Source: Bifidobacterium sp. 7101
Lineage (GTDB): Bacteria; Actinomycetota; Actinomycetes; Actinomycetales; Bifidobacteriaceae
Assembly: GCF_000499285.1 (NCBI RefSeq)
Contig: NZ_AWUN01000002.1
Span: 1-64,000 of the forward strand
DNA: 64,000 nucleotides
Direction of reading: 5' to 3'
The notes below the pieces were generated by a model. The model made no database searches, was not told the origin of the DNA, and was given only the letters and a program-made list of their open reading frames with translations. The translations under genes were made by a program, and so were the position numbers. Below are positions 26,933 through 36,149 of the stretch, piece by piece. Each line of letters starts with the position of its first letter. Within the stretch, counting starts at the first letter, position 1.

Positions 26933-27928
26933 ATGACCAATGACACGAATCTGGTCGTCTCCACCGACGGCAGCGCACTGAGCAATCCCAATGGCCCCAT
27001 GGGCTGGGCCTGGGCCGATCATGAGGGCGGCGACGCGGATGCGGGCGGCGCCAGCAACGGTACCAATCAAATCGGCGAACTCTGCGCTGTGCTCCAGGCC
27101 CTGCGCGCCCACCCAGGCGAGCGCCCTCTGGTCATCGAAACCGATTCCCAATACGCCATCAACTGCTCCACCACCTGGGTGCCCGGGTGGAAGAAGAAGG
27201 GGTGGAAGAACTCCCAGGGCAAGCCGGTCAAGAACCGCCCTCTTATCGAAGCAATCGACCGGGAGATCCAAGCGCGGACGGGATCGGTCAGGTTTGTCTG
27301 GGTCAAGGGCCACGCGGGCAACACCTTCAACGAGAAAGTGGACACCCTGGCCCGCGGCTACGCCACAGCTGCAGGCAAGGGCGACCGGGAAGGCTGTCTG
27401 CCCATCGAGGGCTGGCGTTCGCTGCTGGCCTCCCCCTATGCCCAGGGCACACGGGTGCCGCCCGCAGTCAAGGCTGAGCTGGACGGAGGACCGCAAGTTC
27501 TGAACGAGCTGGGTCGAAAGAAGACTCGCCTGAACCAGGAGGAGCAGAAGGACCTGGCCGAAACCGCCGTCGAGTCCGAGGCTGTGGATCCCGAGCAGGC
27601 CGAATCTGTGGCAGCAACAGCTGACGCAGGCAATGGCGCACCCGACCATGGCATAGCCGATGGTCAGGAAGACGAACCCGTATCGGCGCTCAAGGACACC
27701 TCGGACGCCGATACAGCTGACCAGGAGACCAAGAACTCCGGAGCTCGGGGACTGAGAGCCAGCGGCCGCATCCGCATCACGCCACCCCCGTCCGGCAGCA
27801 GCATGTTCACCGGGCAGGACCTGCATATCATCGGCAGCATCGATATAGATGCGGACATCGACCCTGACGGCTACGTGGCCATCCAGGAGGCGCCTTTCCG
27901 CCTGCATGCCATCGAAGTGGAGGATTGA
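26933..27928 (+). CDS. rnhA: ribonuclease HI with long C-terminal extension
   Basis: A 331-residue protein; RNase HI alone is about 150. The N-terminal domain cuts the RNA of RNA-DNA hybrids. It shows the four acidic catalytic positions (STDGSA, GELCAV, ETDSQY, KVDTLARG) and the His of WVKGHAGN, plus the basic protrusion GWKKKGWKNSQGKPVKN. After residue ~150 comes a linker rich in Ala, Glu and Asp (about 195-270). It ends in a hydrophobic, possibly folded segment (ASGRIRITPPPSG, then GQDLHIIGSIDIDADI) of unknown role. The rpiA gene follows 106 bases downstream. Confidence 0.88.
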   Translation: MTNDTNLVVSTDGSALSNPNGPMGWAWADHEGGDADAGGASNGTNQIGELCAVLQALRAHPGERPLVIETDSQYAINCSTTWVPGWKKKGWKNSQGKPVKNRPLIEAIDREIQARTGSVRFVWVKGHAGNTFNEKVDTLARGYATAAGKGDREGCLPIEGWRSLLASPYAQGTRVPPAVKAELDGGPQVLNELGRKKTRLNQEEQKDLAETAVESEAVDPEQAESVAATADAGNGAPDHGIADGQEDEPVSALKDTSDADTADQETKNSGARGLRASGRIRITPPPSGSSMFTGQDLHIIGSIDIDADIDPDGYVAIQEAPFRLHAIEVED

Positions 27929-28034
27929 GCGGTTCCTGGACCGTCAGGGGCCATCGTCTACACTGGAGTGAACCTGAACCAACAAGACCCGCAGATATCA
28001 GCGGTTGAGCGCATGCGGGCATGAAGGAGCGTGT

Positions 28035-28733
28035 ATGGACAAGACCGAGCAGGACAGACTGAAGAAGGCCGCCGGCATCGAAGCAGCCAAGCTGGTCGAG
28101 AATGGCATGACCGCCGGACTGGGCACCGGATCCACGGTCCGGTTCTTCGTGGATGAACTGGGACGGCGAGTCAAGGAAGAGGGCTTAGAGTTCACCGGCG
28201 TGACCACCTCCCGGCGGACCAAGGAGCAGGCTGAGGGCTATGGAATCCGCATTGTCGACATCGACCAGGTGGATCACATCGATGTCACCATCGACGGGGC
28301 CGATGAGGTCGACAAGGACTTCAACGGCATCAAGGGCGGCGGCGCAGCCCTGCTCTGGGAGAAGATCGTGGCCGTCAACTCCCGAAGGATCGTCTGGATT
28401 GTGGACGAGTCCAAGGTGGTCGACACCATCGGCCGCTTCCCGCTGCCAGTGGAGGTCATCCCCTTCGGCGAGCGCCACGTCCTTGATCGTTTCAAGGAGC
28501 GCGGCTATAACCCCGTACTGCGGCTGGACGGCCAGGGGCAGCCTGTTCTGACCGACGAGCACAACCACATCATCGATTTGCATCTGGATCGGATCGAGCA
28601 CCCGCAGGATCTGGCCCAGGACCTGATCACAACCGTGGGTGTCGTGGAACACGGACTCTTCCTCAACATGGTCGACACGGTCATCGTGGGCGACCCCAAC
28701 GGGCCCCGGGTCATGACCAACGCCAACAAGTGA
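28035..28733 (+). CDS. rpiA: ribose-5-phosphate isomerase A
   Basis: A 232-residue enzyme interconverting ribose-5-phosphate and ribulose-5-phosphate in the pentose branch of the bifid shunt. Active-site segments are GLGTGSTVRFF (near residue 29), TIDGADEVD (near 83), KGGGAALLWEKI (near 97) and ESKVVD with the conserved Lys (near 122). The ATG at 28035 has AAGGAG upstream; an in-frame start at 28005 lacks a binding site. A hairpin follows at 28806-28840. Confidence 0.94.
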   Translation: MDKTEQDRLKKAAGIEAAKLVENGMTAGLGTGSTVRFFVDELGRRVKEEGLEFTGVTTSRRTKEQAEGYGIRIVDIDQVDHIDVTIDGADEVDKDFNGIKGGGAALLWEKIVAVNSRRIVWIVDESKVVDTIGRFPLPVEVIPFGERHVLDRFKERGYNPVLRLDGQGQPVLTDEHNHIIDLHLDRIEHPQDLAQDLITTVGVVEHGLFLNMVDTVIVGDPNGPRVMTNANK

Positions 28734-28805
28734 TCATCCGCGAACATCTTGCCTCTCGGCTGGAAACATCCGGCTGGCCACGATGACCAGCGATGATATG
28801 AACAT

Positions 28806-28840
28806 GAAGCCCCCCGCGTCCATTCGATGCGGGGGGCTTC
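28806..28840. terminator. strong hairpin between convergent rpiA and bS22 genes
   Basis: A perfect 12-bp stem (GAAGCCCCCCGC with its complement) around an 11-base loop. There is no clear T-run on either side, but its place between converging genes fits a bidirectional terminator. Confidence 0.7.
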
Positions 28841-28870
28841 GTTGGCCCTGATGGGCCATAAGTCATAAAG

Positions 28871-28960
28871 CTACTTGCGCTGGTGACGAGTCTTGCGCAG
28901 CAGTTTGCGGTGCTTCTTCTTGCTCATCCGCTTGCGGCGCTTCTTGATGACAGAACCCAT
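28871..28960 (-). CDS. small ribosomal protein bS22 (AURKAIP1/COX24-like)
   Basis: A 29-residue, extremely basic protein beginning MGSVIKKRRKRMSKKKHRKL and ending in QRK. It matches the tiny actinobacterial ribosomal protein bS22, which lies in the small subunit near the decoding centre in mycobacterial structures. GGAGG lies 6 bases upstream of the ATG. It is too short for most automatic gene calls. It converges on rpiA and is followed by the hairpin at 28806-28840. Confidence 0.9.
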   Translation of the reverse strand: MGSVIKKRRKRMSKKKHRKLLRKTRHQRK

Positions 28961-29027
28961 CCGAGCCTCCGATCCTTAGTTACCTGGAAGTGTCCAACTT
29001 GCTTATCGTACACCGCTTGCGGGACGA

Positions 29028-29681
29028 CTAAAGCGGGAAGGCCTTGTAAAAAGCCTCCAGAGCAGTCCGCTGGCCCTGGGCACGGAAGACCACGGTATCA
29101 TTCTGCCAAATGACCAGCGCCTTGTGCTCGTCGTCGCCATCCGCCTTTTCCAGATAGGATCCGGTGACCGTGCCGCCGCTGCGAACATTGCCCGAGGCCA
29201 GCTCCTTGCCGGACATGCCCGTGGACTGGCTGTCGTAGAGTGCCTTGGCATCCTCGCTCCTGGACCACTGAGCCAGGTGAAGGGTCACATCCCCGCCCGA
29301 CCTGCCTGTGGAGTAGACCAGGTTGTACTCCTCGATAGGTGTACGGGTGCTCCACTCACTGTCAGGATCCGCCTTGACGCGGGCGAACTCGCCCACCGTA
29401 TCGGGCATGGCCTTGAGCAGCTCGGAAGCCGAATCGGGCAGAGGAACCGCCTTGGCCTTGGGACTGCTGGCTTGCGAAGGCTGTGAAGATGCGGAGGCCG
29501 AAGCCTGAGCGACGGGCTCTTGGCTGCGCACCGCCCAGTGAGGCCAGACGAAGGCCGATAGGAGCACCAGGACCACCACCGCCGCCAGGGCGATGACCAG
29601 ACCGATCCGTCGACGGCGCTGCTTGGCGTGCGCGGAGGAGTCAGAGGAAGAGGTCAGGGGTGCAGAAGGATTGTCAGCCAT
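29028..29681 (-). CDS. membrane-anchored exported protein of unknown function
   Basis: A 217-residue protein with a Ser-rich cytoplasmic N-terminus, an RRRR stop signal and one transmembrane helix (about 27-45). A Ala/Ser/Gln-rich extracellular linker (about 55-80) follows, then a domain of about 135 residues (SASELLKAMPDTVGEFARVK, then ALVIWQNDTVVFRAQGQRTALE). I do not recognise the domain; it resembles small surface proteins of Actinobacteria with no known activity. It is divergent from radA. Confidence 0.7.
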   Translation of the reverse strand: MADNPSAPLTSSSDSSAHAKQRRRRIGLVIALAAVVVLVLLSAFVWPHWAVRSQEPVAQASASASSQPSQASSPKAKAVPLPDSASELLKAMPDTVGEFARVKADPDSEWSTRTPIEEYNLVYSTGRSGGDVTLHLAQWSRSEDAKALYDSQSTGMSGKELASGNVRSGGTVTGSYLEKADGDDEHKALVIWQNDTVVFRAQGQRTALEAFYKAFPL

Positions 29682-29771
29682 GTCTCCATTCTCTCATGGG
29701 CAGGGTGTCGGCACTGCGAAGATGCCGTAAAAGCCCAGTTCCTCGTCCCTGAATCCCGATAGCGTGCAGGT

Positions 29772-31181
29772 ATGGCCAAGACGACGACGCAATACGTGTG
29801 CACGGAGTGCGGATGGACCGGCGGCAAGTGGTTCGGACGCTGCCCGGAATGCGGCCAGTGGGGAACCATCGAGGAATTCCACGAAGCCCGTGTCGTAGGT
29901 GCAGGTGGGGGTTTGTCCTCCTCCGGCGGCAGCCATACGGCACCTGCGCCCCCGAAGAACGGCATGGCCCGACCCATCACCCGGATAGGTACGGACCAGG
30001 TAAAGCGCATCCCCACAGGATTCGAGGAGTTCGACCGGGTCCTGGGCGGGGGCATCGTACCCGGGTCGGTCATCCTCTTGGCCGGCGAGCCAGGCATAGG
30101 CAAGTCCACCCTCCTGTTGGAGACCGCCGGCCGCGTGGCCGACCGTGGCGGCGAAAAAGGCAAGGTGCTCTACGTATCCGGTGAGGAGTCCCAGGCCCAG
30201 GTACGGATGCGGGCCAGTCGGGTGGGAGCGCTCAAGGATTCACTGTTGCTGGCTTCGACGACCGACCTGGCCACGGTGCTGGGGCTGATCGAGCGTGAGA
30301 AGCCGGCACTGGCCATTGTGGACTCCGCCCAGACCATCGTCTCCAGCCAGGTTGACGGCATCTCCGGGGGCTCGACCCAGGTACGAGAGGTGGCCATCAG
30401 CCTGATCGACATGGCCAAATCGCACGACATCCCCATCCTCCTGGTCGGCCATGTGACCAAGGACGGCTCCATCGCCGGGCCGCGGACCCTGGAGCATCTG
30501 GTCGATGTGGTCTGCCAGTTCGAGGGCGACTCCCAGACCGCCCTGCGCCTGCTGAGAGCCGTCAAGAACCGTTTCGGCCCCACCGACGAGGTGGGCTGTT
30601 TCGACATGGGCGAGCAGGGCATTGAAGAGGTCAGCGACCCCACAGGGCTCTTCCTGTCCACGGCCGGGCAGGAGGTGGAGGGCACCTGTGTGACCTTCAC
30701 TTTGGACGGCCACCGCAGCCTGCCCATTGAGATTCAGGCCCTGGTTACTTCATCTGTTCTGCCCACACCCAGACGCAACACCAACGGAATCGACGCCAAC
30801 CGTCTGGCCATGCTGGCCGCGGTGCTCTACCGTCACGGCCGCGTCAACCTGCTGACACGGGACCTGTATGTGTCCACCATTGCCGGCGGGCTGGCCAAGG
30901 AACCCGGATGTGACCTGGCCATCGTGGCCGCGCTGGCCAGTGCAGCCAAGTCCCGGCCCATCCTGCGCACGACCTGTGCCATGGGCGAGATTTCGCTGAC
31001 CGGGCAGGTCAGGCCCGTGCCTCAGCTCAATCACCGGCTGCAGGAGGCCGCTCGGCTGGGATTCACCCGGGCGCTGGTCCCGCCCGACCGGCATTCAGGA
31101 GGCCGAAAGCCCATTCCGGGACTGGAAGTGGTCGAGGTCACCTATCTGGCCGAGGCCCTGGAAGCCCTGGGACTGGTCTGA
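29772..31181 (+). CDS. radA: DNA repair protein RadA (Sms)
   Basis: A 469-residue RecA-like ATPase that helps branch migration during recombination. It has an N-terminal C4 zinc finger (CTECGWTGGKWFGRCPECGQ), a Walker A motif GEPGIGKST (near residue 106), the RadA-specific KNRFG motif (near 262) and a C-terminal Lon-like domain (ending RALVPPDRHSGGRKP). Length and order are typical. Confidence 0.96.
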   Translation: MAKTTTQYVCTECGWTGGKWFGRCPECGQWGTIEEFHEARVVGAGGGLSSSGGSHTAPAPPKNGMARPITRIGTDQVKRIPTGFEEFDRVLGGGIVPGSVILLAGEPGIGKSTLLLETAGRVADRGGEKGKVLYVSGEESQAQVRMRASRVGALKDSLLLASTTDLATVLGLIEREKPALAIVDSAQTIVSSQVDGISGGSTQVREVAISLIDMAKSHDIPILLVGHVTKDGSIAGPRTLEHLVDVVCQFEGDSQTALRLLRAVKNRFGPTDEVGCFDMGEQGIEEVSDPTGLFLSTAGQEVEGTCVTFTLDGHRSLPIEIQALVTSSVLPTPRRNTNGIDANRLAMLAAVLYRHGRVNLLTRDLYVSTIAGGLAKEPGCDLAIVAALASAAKSRPILRTTCAMGEISLTGQVRPVPQLNHRLQEAARLGFTRALVPPDRHSGGRKPIPGLEVVEVTYLAEALEALGLV

Positions 31182-31305
31182 ACCCGGTGGCCGCTGGTCC
31201 CCTACCGCACCCTATGGCACCCACCTGCCGACTCGTTAACCTGCCGGACTAGGATGGAGTCGCCGGAAGACCGACACCCATCATCATCGCGAGGAGCAGA
31301 TCAGC

Positions 31306-32169
31306 ATGACCATCTTCACCAGGAAAACCATACGCAGGCTGACGGCGGCCGCACTCACGACAGTCACGCTCATGGCCGGCGCGGCCTGTGGCTCCTCATC
31401 GAGCAACGGCGGGCAGTCAGCTACCAAACAGGACATCACCCAGCAGACCATCAAACCCGGCACCCTGACCATTGCCACCGGAGACCCGGCCTACGCCCCC
31501 TACGTGCAGGACAACAAGCCCGAATCCGGCAAGGGCTACGAGGCGGCCGTGGCCTATGCAGTGGCAGAGAAAATGGGCTTCGACAAGGCGCACGTCACTT
31601 GGACCCGGACCACCTTTGACGCCGCCATCGCCCCGGGGAGCAAGGACTACGACCTGAACATCCAGCAGTTCTCCATCACCCCGGAACGTCGACAGGCTGT
31701 GGACTTCACTCCCAGCTACTACAACTCCACCCAGTCGCTGGTGGTCAGGAACAACTCCCAGTACGCCTCCGCCACCTCCCTTGCCCAAATCAAGGACGCC
31801 AAGATAGGAGCCATGGTCGGCTCCACCTCCTACGAGATGGCCCACAAGCTGGTCAAGCCTGACATCGACACCTTCAACGACGACGTGGCCTCGTCCCAGG
31901 CCTTGGACGCCAATCAGATCGACGCGCTTGTCGTGGACACCCCCTCAGCCGTGACCATGGTCGATTCCGGGCAGGTCAAGAACGCCAAGATCCTCGGGCA
32001 GATCAAGGGCTCGCAGGACCCGGAGGGCATGGGCATAGTCCTACCCAAGGGCTCCAAGCTGACCCCGGCTGCTTCCAAGGCTGTCACCGCCCTGAAGAAG
32101 GATGGGACCTTGGACAAGCTGCAGAAGCAGTGGCTGCACGTCTACACCTCCCTGCCCACCCTGGGCTGA
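31306..32169 (+). CDS. amino-acid ABC transporter substrate-binding lipoprotein
   Basis: A 287-residue lipoprotein: an RRL-containing n-region, hydrophobic core and lipobox AGAAC with Cys near residue 28. A polar amino-acid-type binding domain follows (TLTIATGDPAYAPYV, GYEAAVAYAVAEKMGF, DLNIQQFSITPERRQAVDFT, GAMVGSTSYE). It captures the ligand outside the membrane for the permease and ATPase encoded next. The ATG has GAGGAG upstream. The ligand is probably a polar amino acid or cystine, which cannot be told apart here. Confidence 0.9.
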   Translation: MTIFTRKTIRRLTAAALTTVTLMAGAACGSSSSNGGQSATKQDITQQTIKPGTLTIATGDPAYAPYVQDNKPESGKGYEAAVAYAVAEKMGFDKAHVTWTRTTFDAAIAPGSKDYDLNIQQFSITPERRQAVDFTPSYYNSTQSLVVRNNSQYASATSLAQIKDAKIGAMVGSTSYEMAHKLVKPDIDTFNDDVASSQALDANQIDALVVDTPSAVTMVDSGQVKNAKILGQIKGSQDPEGMGIVLPKGSKLTPAASKAVTALKKDGTLDKLQKQWLHVYTSLPTLG

Positions 32170-32185
32170 GAGAAGAAAGGAAACC

Positions 32186-33052
32186 TTGTCGTTCATGGCC
32201 ACCTCGGCACAGGACGCGGTCAGCGATATCCAACGGGAACGGGAACGCTACGGCCGTCGACAGAATCTGCGCTCAGTGGGGATCAGCATCGCCAGCACGC
32301 TTGTACTGGCCCTGCTGATCGCCCTGGGGCTGCACGCCTCACCTGGCTGGCCCCGAGTCAAGCAGTCGTTTTTCTCCGGCGCCTACTTCGCCCAAGCCTT
32401 TCCCAAGGTCCTCCAGGGGCTTTGGCTCAATCTGGAGGTCCTTTTCTTCGCGGTCATCGGCGTGGCCATCCTAGGCACCCTCTTGGCCATGATCCGCACC
32501 AGCCGAAACCCGCTGCTATTTCCCCTACGGGTGCTGGCCCAGGTCTACACCACGATCATGAGGGGGATCCCCATGATCGTGGTCCTCTACCTGATCGGCT
32601 TCGGCATCCCTGGACTGGCCATCTTCAACCGGATTCCGGCAGCCCTGCTGGGCACTGTAGCAGTCATCCTCTCCTATTCGGCCTACATCGCCGAGGTGCT
32701 GCGGGCCGGCTTCCAGGATGTAGGCCCCTCCCAGAGGGCGTCTGCACGCTCCCTGGGCTTGACCTCGGGACAGACCATGCGTTTGGTGGTCATCCCCCAG
32801 GCCCTGCGCAAGGTGGCTCCGGCACTGATGAACGACTTCATCTCCATGCAGAAAGACGTGGGGCTGATCTCGGTTCTGGGAGCTGTTGACGCGGTCAGGG
32901 CGGCCCAGATCATTGTGGCCACCTCCTACAACTTCACCCCCTACGTGGTGGCCTCGGTGCTCTTCATCGCCACATCGGTCCCCTTCATTCTTCTCAACGA
33001 CTGGTATTCCAACCGACTGCGCAAGCGCGAACAGAGCGGAGGCATGGTATGA
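32186..33052 (+). CDS. amino-acid ABC transporter permease
   Basis: A 288-residue permease of the HisM/GlnP type. An N-terminal cytoplasmic stretch and first helix (about 28-48) precede the transporter core with about five helices. The coupling (EAA) loop reads SLGLTSGQTMRLVVIPQALR near residue 195. Start choice: a TTG at 32186 has AGAAAGG 5 bases upstream, while the next ATG at 32195 is 14 bases from it. The gene starts 17 bases after the binding-protein stop, and its end overlaps the ATPase start. Confidence 0.9.
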   Translation: MSFMATSAQDAVSDIQRERERYGRRQNLRSVGISIASTLVLALLIALGLHASPGWPRVKQSFFSGAYFAQAFPKVLQGLWLNLEVLFFAVIGVAILGTLLAMIRTSRNPLLFPLRVLAQVYTTIMRGIPMIVVLYLIGFGIPGLAIFNRIPAALLGTVAVILSYSAYIAEVLRAGFQDVGPSQRASARSLGLTSGQTMRLVVIPQALRKVAPALMNDFISMQKDVGLISVLGAVDAVRAAQIIVATSYNFTPYVVASVLFIATSVPFILLNDWYSNRLRKREQSGGMV

Positions 33053-33816
33053 GCGAACAGGCAGGCACCGATCAGAACCAGCCGGTGCTCCGTCTGGAGG
33101 ATGTGCGCAAGACCTACCCCGGAGGCAACCAGGTCCTTCGCGGCATCTCCATGACCATCATGCCTCATGAGACCGTGGCCCTTCTGGGCCCATCCGGGTC
33201 GGGCAAGTCCACCCTGATGAAGTGCATCAACCTGCTGGAGACCGTCAACGACGGCAGGATCTGGCTGGGCGGCACCGACATCACCGATCCCAGGATCAAC
33301 CAGGATGCCTGCCGGGCCAGAATCGGCGTGGTCTTCCAGCAGTTCAACCTCTTCCCCCACATGAACGTTCTGAAAAACGTGACCCTGGGAGCCATCAAGG
33401 TCCACGGCATGCCCAAGGACCAGGCCAAGGAGCGGGCCCTGGATCTGTTGGATCGGATTGGCATGAGAAAGAAGGCCGGTGCCTACCCCGACCAGCTCTC
33501 CGGCGGTCAGCAACAGCGGGTGGCCATCGTCCGAGCCCTGATGACCGACCCGGAACTGCTCCTGTTGGATGAGATCACCTCAGCCCTGGACCCCATGCTG
33601 GTGGGCGAGGTACTGGCCATGGTCTCGGAGCTGACCGCCGGAGGCACCACTATCCTCATGGCCACCCACGAAATGAGTTTCGCGCATCACGCAGCCAACC
33701 GGGTGGTTCTCCTGCTGGACGGAGTCATCGCTGAGAACGGAACTCCGCAAGAGGTCATGGACGAGTCGCAGAATCCGCGCACCAGGGAGTTCTTCAGCCA
33801 CTTCCGGGGACTGTGA
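33049..33816 (+). CDS. amino-acid ABC transporter ATP-binding protein
   Basis: A 255-residue ATPase with all the motifs: Walker A GPSGSGKST (near residue 46), Q-loop FQQFNLFPHM, signature LSGGQQQR (near 150), Walker B LLLDEITSALDP (near 171) and switch His in MATHEMSF. It powers uptake by the preceding permease. The ATG overlaps the permease stop by 4 bases. Confidence 0.94.
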   Translation: MSEQAGTDQNQPVLRLEDVRKTYPGGNQVLRGISMTIMPHETVALLGPSGSGKSTLMKCINLLETVNDGRIWLGGTDITDPRINQDACRARIGVVFQQFNLFPHMNVLKNVTLGAIKVHGMPKDQAKERALDLLDRIGMRKKAGAYPDQLSGGQQQRVAIVRALMTDPELLLLDEITSALDPMLVGEVLAMVSELTAGGTTILMATHEMSFAHHAANRVVLLLDGVIAENGTPQEVMDESQNPRTREFFSHFRGL

Positions 33817-33837
33817 GCTCCCAAGCACCTTCAGCTT

Positions 33838-34971
33838 TCAGTTGGCGGAGAACACCCTTCCTGCAGCCTTGGTCAGCTCCAAGGTGCGATTGGCATCCAG
33901 GGCCAGCTGTCGTTTGAGGGGTTCCTCGCCTGCATACCGCTTCTGGCCACGCAGACGGCTGAGGAACTCCACCCGGACACGATGACCATACAGGTCCACC
34001 CAATCCGGCCGGACGGCATTGGCCTCCAGGATTCTCGGCACCCGCTCCCCCGGGGCCAGGAAGGTCTCCTTGGTGCCGATGGAGATGGCGGCAGGCATCC
34101 GCCAGGGCGAACCCTGAGCCAGCCGACCCTCCCGGCCCTCCGGCGTCGCCATCGGATCCGTAGGCAGTCCCAGGTCGACCAGCCAGCCTGCATAGACTCC
34201 ATCAGCGGGCATCATCCCCTGACTGTCGGGAGCAAGGTTGGCAGTTGGAAATCCCAAACGGCGACCCCGCTGCTCCCCATGGACCACTGTGCCTTGGACC
34301 ATGTGCGGCCGACCCAGAATATCCAGTGCCGCATCCACATCTCCATCCAGGATCAACTGCCGAAGATGCGAGCTGCTCCAGGCTCGTACCCGATGCCGCT
34401 CCAGGCCGTCAGCGTCATGCAGGGTGCAGTCGCCGGGACCCTGGTCGTCCACTACTTCCAGGTTGAACAGTCCAGTGTCCGCCAGATCACCAATGGCCTT
34501 GATGTCACCTACCCGCCCTGCACCCATCTGCGCATCGCGACCCAGGACCAGCGTCCGCATGGCCAGTTGCTCGGTAAGCTGCTTGAGGAAGAACCGATAG
34601 GACTTGGCTGCAAAGGTCAGCGTGTATCGCACCACCAGAACCTGATCCAGCCCCAGCTGGGCCATCAGTCGTAGGCGCTCCTCCAGAGGCATGATCTGAT
34701 CAGGGTCATGGCGAATCAGGTCCAGGGACGGCTCAGTCATGTCATGGCTGTCGGCATAGCTATGGACCAGCTTGGGACTAGGGTCGAAGACCAGGGCCAT
34801 AGGCCGGTCCTGTGCCTTGGCAGCGAGCTCCACCACTCGGCGCAGAAGGGCCTGATGACCCCGGTGCATACCGTCGAAGACACCGATGGTAATCACGCTG
34901 GACCGGGCCCCCAAGGTTCCCGGCCACCTGACAATGCCCGACTCATTCGGGCTGACCTGACTGACCTTCAT
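33838..34971 (-). CDS. ribF: bifunctional riboflavin kinase / FAD synthetase
   Basis: A 377-residue enzyme that phosphorylates riboflavin to FMN and adenylates FMN to FAD. The N-terminal FAD synthetase domain has a HxGH-like motif (GVFDGMHRGHQALL, near residue 32). The C-terminal kinase domain begins near 215 with MVQGTVVHGEQRGRRLGFPT. It carries a few extra residues in the kinase domain compared with typical ~310-residue members. It converges on the ABC ATPase gene and follows truB on the same strand, as in many Gram-positive translation clusters. Confidence 0.93.
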   Translation of the reverse strand: MKVSQVSPNESGIVRWPGTLGARSSVITIGVFDGMHRGHQALLRRVVELAAKAQDRPMALVFDPSPKLVHSYADSHDMTEPSLDLIRHDPDQIMPLEERLRLMAQLGLDQVLVVRYTLTFAAKSYRFFLKQLTEQLAMRTLVLGRDAQMGAGRVGDIKAIGDLADTGLFNLEVVDDQGPGDCTLHDADGLERHRVRAWSSSHLRQLILDGDVDAALDILGRPHMVQGTVVHGEQRGRRLGFPTANLAPDSQGMMPADGVYAGWLVDLGLPTDPMATPEGREGRLAQGSPWRMPAAISIGTKETFLAPGERVPRILEANAVRPDWVDLYGHRVRVEFLSRLRGQKRYAGEEPLKRQLALDANRTLELTKAAGRVFSAN

Positions 34972-35090
34972 CCGCTTCCCATCACCTAGTCATGGCGACC
35001 CCCGAACCCGGGCGCCGAAAATTCCTTAAGCACTGTATTCCCACCGTCGCACCCTGGCAAGACCCTGAGTTTAAACCCGAAACCGCACAC

Positions 35091-36149
35091 TCAGGCCTCG
35101 GGGTGGAAGACCACATCCGGCTTGGCCCCGCCTCGTGAACCGGGCACTAGAATGGCAGCCAGCCGCTGCCTGTCCCCAGGTCCGGCCAGGGCGGCCGTGG
35201 GCCCGGTGACATGCAGATCCAAGAATCCTCCGTTGGCCACCCTGGCGGCCTGGTCGGCATTCAGGTTCAGGACAGGCATACTCATGCGTGCTGCCTGCTC
35301 AAGACTTAGGGAACCATCCAACATCCCCTGCCGGTCGCGGTCTGGGACCATACGACTGCGGACAACCGTCTGACCTTGTCGGTTCCGGTAGGTGTGCGGG
35401 ACCACCTGACCGCCCAAAACCCTGGATGCCAGATTGGAATCCCCCAGATCGAATGGACCTACCCGAATCCTTCGTAGAGCGGTCAGGTAGCCGCCCAAAT
35501 CCAGCCGCTCGCCCAGGTCGCGAGCCAGGGCCCTGATGTAGGTGCCGCTGGAGCAGGTCACCTCCACATCCGCATCGACCACCCTGACACCCTGGTCAGG
35601 CAGATCCACACGACGAAAGTCGAGCAGACGGAAGGATGCAATCCGAATGCGGCGGGGTTCCAGCCTGACCTCCTGGCCTGCGCGAGCCAGATCATAGGCC
35701 CGCCTGCCCCTGACCTTGATGGCGGAGAATACATCTGGCACCTGGTCGATCCAGCCGGTGAAGCAACGATCAATCAGGTCCTGCAGACCCTGGGCTGTCA
35801 GCTCGTCCACCCTCTGCACAACTCCAGGACGGGCCGGCAGCAATTCCCCGTCCGCATCGTCCGTGGTGGTACCCAGTCCCAGGCGCATGGTGGCCCGGTA
35901 GGTTTTGTCATGGCCGACGATGACCGTCAGCAACCGCGTAGCCTGGCCGAATCCAAGGACCAGCAGGCCGGTGGCCATGGGATCCAGGGTCCCGGCATGG
36001 CCTACGCGACGCATGCCGAGGCCAGAACGGACGGCGGCCACCACGTCATGGCTAGTCACACCGCTCGGCTTGTCAACAAGGATGATGCCCGAGGTCGGTT
36101 CACCATGACCAGAATCCATCACGTCCGACGACTCAGCGGTCGGCTTCAT
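35091..36149 (-). CDS. truB: tRNA pseudouridine(55) synthase
   Basis: A 352-residue enzyme that makes pseudouridine 55 in the T-loop of tRNAs. The catalytic Asp is in RVGHAGTLDPMATGLL near residue 48, after the N-terminal GIILVDKPSGVTSHD. A C-terminal PUA-like region (NLNADQAARVANGGFL) follows. The ATG at 36149 lies within the last codons of rbfA, so translation is probably coupled. An alternative start at 36119 gives a shorter N-terminus. The frame is open further upstream inside rbfA but without a sensible start. Confidence 0.93.
   Translation of the reverse strand: MKPTAESSDVMDSGHGEPTSGIILVDKPSGVTSHDVVAAVRSGLGMRRVGHAGTLDPMATGLLVLGFGQATRLLTVIVGHDKTYRATMRLGLGTTTDDADGELLPARPGVVQRVDELTAQGLQDLIDRCFTGWIDQVPDVFSAIKVRGRRAYDLARAGQEVRLEPRRIRIASFRLLDFRRVDLPDQGVRVVDADVEVTCSSGTYIRALARDLGERLDLGGYLTALRRIRVGPFDLGDSNLASRVLGGQVVPHTYRNRQGQTVVRSRMVPDRDRQGMLDGSLSLEQAARMSMPVLNLNADQAARVANGGFLDLHVTGPTAALAGPGDRQRLAAILVPGSRGGAKPDVVFHPEA

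Noticed and set aside
25868-27907. 679-codon minus-strand frame across pgm and rnhA
   Set aside because: It crosses two well-supported plus-strand genes and their terminator, and its sequence is Gly/Val/Leu-rich filler.
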